The notes beneath the pieces were generated by a model. It made no database searches. It was not told the DNA's origin and was given only the letters and a program-made list of their open reading frames with translations. From an uncultured Lachnospiraceae bacterium (lineage in GTDB: Bacteria; Bacillota; Clostridia; Lachnospirales; Lachnospiraceae), in assembly GCA_945787485.1 (NCBI GenBank), contig CALZHV010000002.1, forward strand, positions 1-29,335: a stretch of 29,335 nt of DNA, in the 5' to 3' direction. The position numbers and the translations under genes are program-made. Below, piece by piece: positions 23,558-29,335 of the stretch. Positions within the stretch are counted from its first letter, which is position 1; each line of letters begins with the position of its first letter.

Positions 23558-24136
23558 TTATTTTTTTGAATTGTTTTTCTTTTGAACACTATAACCAAAT
23601 TTGCCTATGTTTTCTCCGAGTGTATAATACTGACCATGTGAATAAGCAATAAGATCAGCTTTTGCCAAATCAAATTTGCCTGTTTCATCCATATATTTAT
23701 CATCAACCGTAACACATAATACTTCTGCTATAAACATATCATGTGTACCAAGCTCTAAAACCTGTTTAACCTTGCACTCTATATTGACCGGGCTTTCACT
23801 GATTGATGGAACATTAACCTCACATCCCGGTATTTTCGTTAGCTTCATTTCGCTGAATTTATCTATATCTCTTCCGCTTCTCACACCGCAATAATCCATT
23901 GCATAGGTTAAATCTCTTGTCACAAGATTAATTGTAAAATAACCGTTTTTTGATAATAATTCATGTGAATAACGGGATTTTCTAACTGATATAGACACCA
24001 TAGCCGGGTCAGAATTAATTGTCCCTGCCCACGCAATAGTAATAATATTATCATTTCCCTCTCCGTCACCTACTGTAACCATAACGGCAGGAACCGGATA
24101 GAGCATATTACCAGGTTTCCATTTTTCTCTAGCCAT
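23558..24136 (-). CDS. Flavin reductase-like (FMN-binding split-barrel) protein
   Basis: This 192-residue protein has the flavin-reductase-like fold pattern: an N-terminal MLYPVPAVMVTVGDGEGNDN, then IAWAGTINSDPAMVSISVRK, SRYSHELLSKNGYFTINLVT, and later HDMFIAEVLCVTVDD. Members bind FMN and either reduce flavin with NAD(P)H or simply use bound FMN; the substrate cannot be inferred. ATG 24136 has GAGGT at 5 bases. It follows the (p)ppGpp synthetase by 47 bases with no terminator seen, so the two may be cotranscribed. The last residues (KKNNSKK) run into the AT-only tract. There is no signal peptide. Confidence 0.85.
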   Translation of the reverse strand: MAREKWKPGNMLYPVPAVMVTVGDGEGNDNIITIAWAGTINSDPAMVSISVRKSRYSHELLSKNGYFTINLVTRDLTYAMDYCGVRSGRDIDKFSEMKLTKIPGCEVNVPSISESPVNIECKVKQVLELGTHDMFIAEVLCVTVDDKYMDETGKFDLAKADLIAYSHGQYYTLGENIGKFGYSVQKKNNSKK

Positions 24137-24183
24137 ATAATACCTCGTTTAACTTAAGCATTTACTGAAAAAATCTCGTGCTT

Positions 24184-24849
24184 TTACTCAAGCATATTTC
24201 TAATTTCCTGCATTTTGTAATCCATTGCAGTTGCAGTATCTGCACATTTTTTTAATTCCTGCGCAATAATCTCAGGATGTTTCAGATTATCCTTCTTATA
24301 TTTAAGCTTATGGTCTAAGCTGGCCCAAAAATCCATCGCTATTGTTCTAAATTGTACCTCTGCCTTAACATATTTCTTTTCATTTGACAAAAATATTGGT
24401 ATTTCAACAATCAAATGCAGACTTCTATATCCATTTGGCTTAGGATTTCTAATATAATCTTTTACCTGAAGAACTTTAATATCATCCTGTTTTGCCAAAA
24501 GCTCTGAAACAGCATAAATATCCTCAGGGAACGAACAAATAACTCGAACACCTGCTATATCAGATAAATTATTCTGTATATTATCTATGGTGATATCAAG
24601 TCCCTTTCGTTTCATTTTCTCAAAAATACTTGCAGGTTTTTTCACTCTGCATTTTATCGATTCAAACGGATTACGATTATGCTGCAAAGCAAATTCATTA
24701 TTTAAAACCTTTAACTTCGTCTCTATTTCCATGAGTGCACATTCATATTGCATCATCATTTCCACGAAAGGTTGCATATCCTTGATTAACACCTCTGGAT
24801 TGTCCGAATTCATCATAAGCTCGACGCTCATATCTGTTTCCGTACTCAT
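24184..24849 (-). CDS. Small alarmone synthetase, (p)ppGpp synthetase (RelQ/YjbM type)
   Basis: This 221-residue single-domain RelA/SpoT-type synthetase transfers pyrophosphate from ATP to GDP or GTP. Visible motifs are RVKKPASIFEKMKRKGLDIT, LSDIAGVRVICSF, VKDYIRNPKPNGYRSLHLIV and AEVQFRTIAMDFWASLDHKL. These are the substrate-binding and catalytic elements of SAS enzymes. No HD hydrolase, TGS or ACT domain is present, so it should synthesise only. The C-terminal helix is consistent with the RelQ tetramer type. ATG 24849 has GAAGGTG at 5 bases. A dyad-symmetric site lies about 200 bases upstream, in or before a doubtful small ORF. Confidence 0.93.
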   Translation of the reverse strand: MSTETDMSVELMMNSDNPEVLIKDMQPFVEMMMQYECALMEIETKLKVLNNEFALQHNRNPFESIKCRVKKPASIFEKMKRKGLDITIDNIQNNLSDIAGVRVICSFPEDIYAVSELLAKQDDIKVLQVKDYIRNPKPNGYRSLHLIVEIPIFLSNEKKYVKAEVQFRTIAMDFWASLDHKLKYKKDNLKHPEIIAQELKKCADTATAMDYKMQEIRNMLE

Positions 24850-24891
24850 ACTAACACCTTCTCATTATAATTGTTGTATATGCGCCATTTT

Positions 24892-25077
24892 CTAGCATCC
24901 CTTGCACAAGAAGCAATATGAAAGAATCAAAAACATTGTAACGACAAGGAACTCTATTGTACCCTTTAGGAAATAAGATAAAATTATCCCCATCGCCATA
25001 AAAAATGTTGCATAACCTAATAAAGCTCTCAAACCCTTACCCACTATTGTATAATTCTTATATACAATTATATGCAA
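24892..25077 (-). CDS. Doubtful small membrane protein ORF (61 aa)
   Basis: I do not recognise this frame. It has two strongly hydrophobic stretches (about residues 18-36 and 40-57) with LGYATFFMAMGIILSYFLKG and FLVVTMFLILSYCFLC, suggesting two membrane helices, and it ends in TAG. The first codon is TTG at 25077 with no clear ribosome-binding site. An internal ATG near 24996 would give a shorter peptide with part of the first helix. The first third overlaps the palindrome at 25046-25068, so the 5' part may be regulatory DNA. It lies between gerW and the (p)ppGpp synthetase gene. Confidence 0.4.
   Translation of the reverse strand: MHIIVYKNYTIVGKGLRALLGYATFFMAMGIILSYFLKGTIEFLVVTMFLILSYCFLCKGC
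25046..25068. promoter_or_regulatory. Dyad-symmetric site ATTGTATA-N7-TATACAAT
   Basis: ATTGTATA (25046-25053) and TATACAAT (25061-25068) are perfect 8-base reverse complements with a 7-base spacer. This is the form of an operator for a dimeric repressor. A TATAAT (minus strand 25071-25066) overlaps its edge. It lies about 200 bases upstream of the (p)ppGpp synthetase gene. AT-rich palindromes also occur by chance. Confidence 0.4.
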
Positions 25078-25112
25078 ATAATTTCATATTAAGAACTTAC
25101 ATAAAATGTGAA

Positions 25113-25523
25113 TTAAATATCTTCCTCATCCAAATCACTGATAGCATCAGCTATTGCCTCGTCATCTGATTCTTTTCCTTTTCCTATAAATCCTACAACC
25201 TTGTCAATAACCTCCGGCACCATATCGATTATCTTTGATACGGCATCTCCGCTGTTTACAGTTACCATCTTTGCATATCCATTCTGAATTACAAGCACTG
25301 CTGTAGGTGACATTTTACCACCCATACCACCGCCTGCTGAATTCTTATTTCCATCGTTAGCAAATGCACCTGCTGCCACAGCAAAGTTAACATCTACAAG
25401 AGGAAGAATAATTGTATCTCCAATATGAGTAGGTTCTCCTACTACTGTTTTTGTTGTAAGTAATCCATCCATCCCATTAAATAATGAACCCACTGTCTTG
25501 TTAAAATCGTTTTCGTTTGCCAT
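25113..25523 (-). CDS. ytfJ: GerW/YtfJ family sporulation-associated protein
   Basis: This 136-residue protein fits the GerW (YtfJ) family: a conserved core PTHIGDTIILPLVDVNFAVA, a Gly-rich segment NSAGGGMGGKMSPTAVLVIQ, then VTVNSGDAVSKIIDMVPEVI and an acidic tail. In Bacillus subtilis YtfJ is a spore protein needed for normal L-alanine germination; many non-sporulating Firmicutes also encode homologues, so sporulation is not proven here. ATG 25523 has AGGAGGT with 7-base spacing. It follows the DUF2953 gene by 33 bases, matching the ytfI-ytfJ pair of Bacillus. Confidence 0.9.
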   Translation of the reverse strand: MANENDFNKTVGSLFNGMDGLLTTKTVVGEPTHIGDTIILPLVDVNFAVAAGAFANDGNKNSAGGGMGGKMSPTAVLVIQNGYAKMVTVNSGDAVSKIIDMVPEVIDKVVGFIGKGKESDDEAIADAISDLDEEDI

Positions 25524-25556
25524 TGTAATAACCTCCTAATAAATTTTAATAGTGTC

Positions 25557-26660
25557 TTAAGCTTTTCCTAACTTTTCCTGAACCTTTGTCCATGCACGAT
25601 AGGTTTGCCATATTTCTTTTCTTAATATTATCCTAATTACATATCCAAGTAGCAAATGCCCCTTCATATGTATATCAAAATCAATTACTTTCTCATAAAA
25701 ATCAGGTTGAATATAAAACTTTTTATGATACATAAAAGGCATCAGGCTCAAATAACCTGTTAATTTACCTGTATTATACGGATCACCCAACCCATAATGA
25801 ATATAACCTTTAACTTTTCTTGGCATAACATGCTTAAATGTTTTTGGTATATATTTTTTTAAGTATTTAATAGTTTTTTGTGTTGGTTCATAATCAATAA
25901 ATTTCTTTATAAGCTTTAGTTTTTTCTCGTAAAGCTTAAGTTTTCTTTCCAGTTTCTTTAATTCTTTTTCAATATTATCCGGAGAAAACTTTTGTATAAA
26001 ATCTGAAGCCTTTTTGAAAAACTCCTTTATTTTCTCAAGAATATTAATAACCTTGTCCCGGAAGCCTTTATTTTCATTATTATCCGAATCTTCATTATTG
26101 TCTGATTCTTCTTCAATTTGTTTTACTTCTGAAATTTCGGCATTACTGTCCGCTTCTTCTGAAATTTTACCGGCTTCTTCATTATTATCCGAAACCTCTT
26201 CAATTTGTTTATCATCTGAAGCATCTTTATTTTCAGATTCGGGCAATTCATCGCCCCAAGCTTCATCAGACACTTCACTTGTTTTTTCATCAGCTTCAAG
26301 CCTGTCAATATTTTCAGGTAAATCATCCGAATCTGTATTTTGTTTTGATTGTTGCTGATTAAGATTGCTTTGTTCATCAGACATTTCAGATGAATTTAAA
26401 AAGCGATCAAGATTAATCTTTATACCTGCTGCCTTTACAACATATTTTATCCCTTTTTCAACAGCATCATAAAACACATCAACAGTAAAGATTAAAAATC
26501 TCACTCTGGCTTTCGCTTCTATATCATCTTTGTATTTTGCATCTATTTTATAATGAACCGGAGCAAAAAGAATCAATATTACAAGCAGCAAAACAATTGC
26601 AAGTAAACCGGCCACTATAAGCAACAATACCTTTAATATCGTTAATAATATCTCTAGCAT
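25557..26660 (-). CDS. ytfI: DUF2953 (YtfI-like) membrane protein
   Basis: This 367-residue protein has one N-terminal membrane helix (about 7-33) followed by FAPVHYKIDAKYKDDIEAKA, typical of DUF2953. The C-terminal half contains GYIHYGLGDPYNTGKLTGYL and FYEKVIDFDIHMKGHLLLGY, also characteristic. Between them lies a long acidic insertion (about 95-205) rich in Glu, Asp, Ser and Asn with imperfect repeats (EEVSDNNEE, EEESDNNED), then Lys-rich helices. Function is not established; it is commonly paired with GerW/YtfJ, as here. The acidic insertion is longer than I would expect for the family. Confidence 0.85.
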   Translation of the reverse strand: MLEILLTILKVLLLIVAGLLAIVLLLVILILFAPVHYKIDAKYKDDIEAKARVRFLIFTVDVFYDAVEKGIKYVVKAAGIKINLDRFLNSSEMSDEQSNLNQQQSKQNTDSDDLPENIDRLEADEKTSEVSDEAWGDELPESENKDASDDKQIEEVSDNNEEAGKISEEADSNAEISEVKQIEEESDNNEDSDNNENKGFRDKVINILEKIKEFFKKASDFIQKFSPDNIEKELKKLERKLKLYEKKLKLIKKFIDYEPTQKTIKYLKKYIPKTFKHVMPRKVKGYIHYGLGDPYNTGKLTGYLSLMPFMYHKKFYIQPDFYEKVIDFDIHMKGHLLLGYVIRIILRKEIWQTYRAWTKVQEKLGKA

Positions 26661-26669
26661 AAAAGCACC

Positions 26670-27014
26670 CTATATTTTTAGAAAATCCTTTACATCAAAG
26701 TTGACCTCTTCCGGTCTGACATCCTGATTTTTAGCTTTTGAATCATATATTGCCTGTATCAGATTTACAATAATCTCCTGCGCTCCTTCTTTATCCTGAG
26801 CAATTCCGATTACCGTTATTTCCTCAGACCGCTTTTTGTAATACGGTTGCAGTAATTGCTTATAGGAATAAATTTCTAATAATCCGTCACCAAACAAAGG
26901 CATGGTAACCACATAAATATCCTTAACAGATTTATTGCGCTTGACCTTTTTAATATTCTTATCCAGAGTTTTGCTATCAAAACCGTTCGAATATAATCCT
27001 TCAATGACTTTCAC
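26670..27014 (-). CDS. Unrecognised 114-aa protein
   Basis: I do not recognise this protein. It is soluble-looking, with no membrane segment or signal peptide, a Lys-rich N-terminus (KNIKKVKRNKSVKDIYVVTM) and alternating strand/helix character (ITVIGIAQDKEGAQEIIVNL). The start is a GTG at 27014 with GAGGAA about 9 bases upstream; no nearby in-frame ATG fits better. It ends in TAG. It sits 4 bases after the 466-aa gene and 9 bases before the DUF2953 gene, so all are likely in one operon. Confidence 0.75.
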   Translation of the reverse strand: MKVIEGLYSNGFDSKTLDKNIKKVKRNKSVKDIYVVTMPLFGDGLLEIYSYKQLLQPYYKKRSEEITVIGIAQDKEGAQEIIVNLIQAIYDSKAKNQDVRPEEVNFDVKDFLKI

Positions 27015-27018
27015 TTTA

Positions 27019-28419
27019 TTATTCCTCTATCATCTCATACAAAAGCTTATTACATGCAGTAAGCTCACTTTCATCCGTGCAATGCTCCAATACATAGTCA
27101 AGATATGACTTAATCTCCTGCTGACTGTTTAAGAAAATAGGCATGCTTGAAAGCAGCTTACACATAATACTTCTGTTAACAACAATACTATTTGCCTCAA
27201 ACAATTCCTTAAATTCATTATTTATTATATCACGACATTCCATAATATAATCATTGTCTGCAACATCATTATTAACTGCTTCATCCTCAAGCTTTACAAA
27301 TAAACTTGTCGACAATAACTTTTCAACTGTCTTGAACACCTTGAATCTGTCTTCAAGCTCTAAAGTTTCAATATCATTATTTCTTGAATTAAGCAAATCC
27401 TCCATCGCCGATTCAAGAATCATTACACACTCATATGTATCCTCCTGAATACCTTCCATATCCATAAATTTGCCAAGAAGATATTCGGAAAGCTCTTCCG
27501 TAGAATCCTTATTAATACATTCCTCTAATATCTCTAATGCAGATTTATAACCCTTTATCTTAAGATTATCTTCTTTGGAAGCTTCTACAGTTAGAAGGAT
27601 GGCAAATACATCATTTACTATTTCCTGTAAAAGCATATATATAGAAGCTTCTGCATTAATAATATTTGCAGCTTCAGTCAGGCTGTTATTAAGCTTATCA
27701 AATGTATCTGCATCAATATTTTTATAATCACACTCTGACAACGACTTATATGTACTGTACAAAAATGGATATTCTGTTTCAAATCCCTGCGGTTTCTTTA
27801 TAAGCACCGCAGTTCTTAACATGTCTACAAATTCATCAACTGATGTTTTCTCTCCACCCTTGTATATTGTCAATGTATTAGTTACAACATCAAAAAATTT
27901 ACTCTTCGTCATTCGTACCGGAAGCTGTCCCATAACAAGTTGCAATTTACTGTTTATAACAACAGTGTCATCTTCCAGAAAAATATATCGAAACACATCA
28001 TTTGAAAGCTTTTCCACATCGACTTTTTCAATTGAATTATGTACTCTTGCTTCAACACGGTTTAATATATATTCGTATATTTCCATACCATCAGTATAAG
28101 AGGTCAGTATGTGCATTTTATATTCAATACTTTCTCTTATCGTTCTTATCGCTTCAATAGATTTTTCGTCTACTGCCTCATTACCTATTACATGCTTATT
28201 TAAAAGATTTGAAACTATGTCAAAAAATTTTCTGTAATCCGACTTTTTGTCACATTCTTCCTCAAGCATTTCCTTCATAGTATAGTAATTCATACACATC
28301 TTTACTATTGCATAGCAATTATAATTATTTCCAAGAAGTCTTGCATATTCAATAATGCTATTCTTGTCAGATGTATTTCTGCTAAGTTGTGTTACTATTT
28401 TTTTACAATCTTTAGTCAT
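27019..28419 (-). CDS. Unrecognised 466-aa helical protein
   Basis: I do not recognise this protein. It is rich in Glu, Asp, Asn and Leu, appears almost wholly alpha-helical, and has no membrane segment, signal peptide or catalytic motif that I can name. Local patterns such as EASIYMLLQEIVNDVFAILL suggest amphipathic helices, as in scaffolding or adaptor proteins. ATG 28419 has GAGGTG at 5 bases. It overlaps neither neighbour but lies 18 bases after the rhomboid-like gene and 4 before the 114-aa gene, which places it in one operon with them. Confidence 0.8.
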   Translation of the reverse strand: MTKDCKKIVTQLSRNTSDKNSIIEYARLLGNNYNCYAIVKMCMNYYTMKEMLEEECDKKSDYRKFFDIVSNLLNKHVIGNEAVDEKSIEAIRTIRESIEYKMHILTSYTDGMEIYEYILNRVEARVHNSIEKVDVEKLSNDVFRYIFLEDDTVVINSKLQLVMGQLPVRMTKSKFFDVVTNTLTIYKGGEKTSVDEFVDMLRTAVLIKKPQGFETEYPFLYSTYKSLSECDYKNIDADTFDKLNNSLTEAANIINAEASIYMLLQEIVNDVFAILLTVEASKEDNLKIKGYKSALEILEECINKDSTEELSEYLLGKFMDMEGIQEDTYECVMILESAMEDLLNSRNNDIETLELEDRFKVFKTVEKLLSTSLFVKLEDEAVNNDVADNDYIMECRDIINNEFKELFEANSIVVNRSIMCKLLSSMPIFLNSQQEIKSYLDYVLEHCTDESELTACNKLLYEMIEE

Positions 28420-28437
28420 CCTGCACCTCTATACAAA

Positions 28438-29322
28438 TTATTTGATATGCTCATGTGTAAATAAATGCTTGTTGCAATATTCATAATTACCTTTACACTT
28501 TGAGCAGAATCTGAATTCGATATCCTCTCCGTCCTTTTCTGTAGCACCACAAATCGCACATTTATGTCTTGTAATGCTGTCAGGCTTAATTGTTTTAGCC
28601 TGTGAAACCTGTTTTTTAAATGCTTTCTGTTTTTTTCTTTGTGCCGGTGTAGCCCTTCTTCTTCCATTTGCTTTTTTTACTATAAAATAGAAAATGAAGA
28701 AGTTTAATACACATGCCACAATAGTCACTCTGGAAATAAGATTATCATTTACAATGAAATCCCATGCCAAAAATGCCAAATCAATATATGCCATCCACTT
28801 AACTTTAAATGGAATAATAAACCAAAGCAAAACCATCGAATCCGAATACATCAGTGCAAAGCCAAGAAATATACTTATACACATGTAGTAAGTCATCGAA
28901 GCACCTGCAACCATACCCATAAAGAAATTTTGAACATCATTAATATCCTTTATGGTAAAATAGCTTATGGCACTTGCAATAAGCACACCAACTGTTGAAA
29001 GAATTATTCCGCCAAAAATATACAGATTATACATAAATGTGCCTATTGCTCTTTCAATAGATGTTCCTATGGAATAATAAAAGAACAACATTACTAACGT
29101 AAATATACTAAAGCTTCCGGGTGTTGTGAAAATCCACGTAAATATTCTCCATATCTGATGTTCAACAAATATATGATATGGTGAAAAAATAACATAAGAA
29201 TACACATTCGGTGCCAAAATACTGAGTATATATCCTATTACAAAGCACCCTACTATATAAATAGACAAATTTTTTATTGCATATTTTCCGAATTTCTTTT
29301 CAATCTTATATAAAAATTTCAA
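28438..29322 (-). CDS. Rhomboid-family membrane protein with C-terminal zinc ribbon
   Basis: The 294-residue protein has about six membrane helices in residues 15-215. Rhomboid-like features are HQIWRIFTWIFTTPGSF in the first loop, G140-A-S142-M at the GxSx site, and LLWFIIPFKVKW after it. No histidine is seen in the last helices (about 185-215), where the catalytic His is expected, so proteolysis is doubtful. A basic linker leads to a Cys/His cluster: C255, C258, C273, C276, C283, H286, H290, H292, a likely zinc-binding domain. The start is a TTG at 29322 with AGGT 8 bases ahead; an in-frame stop lies 9 bases upstream, so the gene is complete. Confidence 0.8.
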   Translation of the reverse strand: MKFLYKIEKKFGKYAIKNLSIYIVGCFVIGYILSILAPNVYSYVIFSPYHIFVEHQIWRIFTWIFTTPGSFSIFTLVMLFFYYSIGTSIERAIGTFMYNLYIFGGIILSTVGVLIASAISYFTIKDINDVQNFFMGMVAGASMTYYMCISIFLGFALMYSDSMVLLWFIIPFKVKWMAYIDLAFLAWDFIVNDNLISRVTIVACVLNFFIFYFIVKKANGRRRATPAQRKKQKAFKKQVSQAKTIKPDSITRHKCAICGATEKDGEDIEFRFCSKCKGNYEYCNKHLFTHEHIK

Positions 29323-29335
29323 TTTATTTTACCTA

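Overview
The window is AT-rich and every gene I can support is on the minus strand, so transcription runs from high to low coordinates. The gene set points to a motile, Gram-positive Clostridia bacterium, most likely a Lachnospiraceae relative. The evidence is a large fla/che operon containing FliY (a CheC-type phosphatase fused to FliN), FlbD, YlxF and a TIGR02530-type protein; dprA-topA directly upstream of flgB; and a ytfI/ytfJ (DUF2953/GerW) pair. This taxonomic placement is inference. I see no mobile elements, tRNA or rRNA genes, CRISPR arrays or phage genes, and no gene-free stretch longer than about 260 bases.

In transcription order, 29322-25113 holds a rhomboid-like membrane protein with a C-terminal zinc ribbon, two unrecognised soluble proteins (466 and 114 aa), a DUF2953/YtfI membrane protein and GerW/YtfJ. 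At 25077-23558 are a doubtful 61-aa membrane ORF, a small (p)ppGpp synthetase (RelQ/YjbM type) and a flavin-reductase-like protein. At 23419-20691 a strong sigma-A-type promoter precedes yifB (comM-like) and dprA, which overlap by 4 bases. Next is topA (20534-18498), followed by two hairpins, the second with a U-tract.

From 18380 to the left edge lies the flagellar basal-body, export, motor and switch cluster: flgB-flgC-fliE-fliF-fliG-fliH-fliI-fliJ-ylxF-fliK-flgD-(TIGR02530 gene)-flgE, then an intrinsic terminator and a near-consensus promoter (6780-6880), then flbD-motA-motB-fliL-fliM-fliY-cheY-fliO-fliP-fliQ-fliR (fliR cut by the window). Together these encode the proximal rod, MS ring, rotor/switch, export ATPase and gate, hook and hook-length control, the stator, and a CheY response regulator with its likely phosphatase.

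The most striking observation is that fliG is interrupted by an in-frame TAG that replaces exactly the Gln codon of the conserved EHPQ motif. The rest of the frame is open and well conserved, and an inverted repeat begins 6 nt after the stop. TAG ends three other ORFs here (one of them doubtful), so codon reassignment is unlikely. A nonsense mutation (non-motile isolate), a sequence error, or stop-codon readthrough are the live explanations. Other points of interest are the promoter/terminator units that subdivide the fla cluster, a Met-rich tandem repeat inside FliY, a rhomboid that appears to lack its catalytic His, and several intergenic hairpins.
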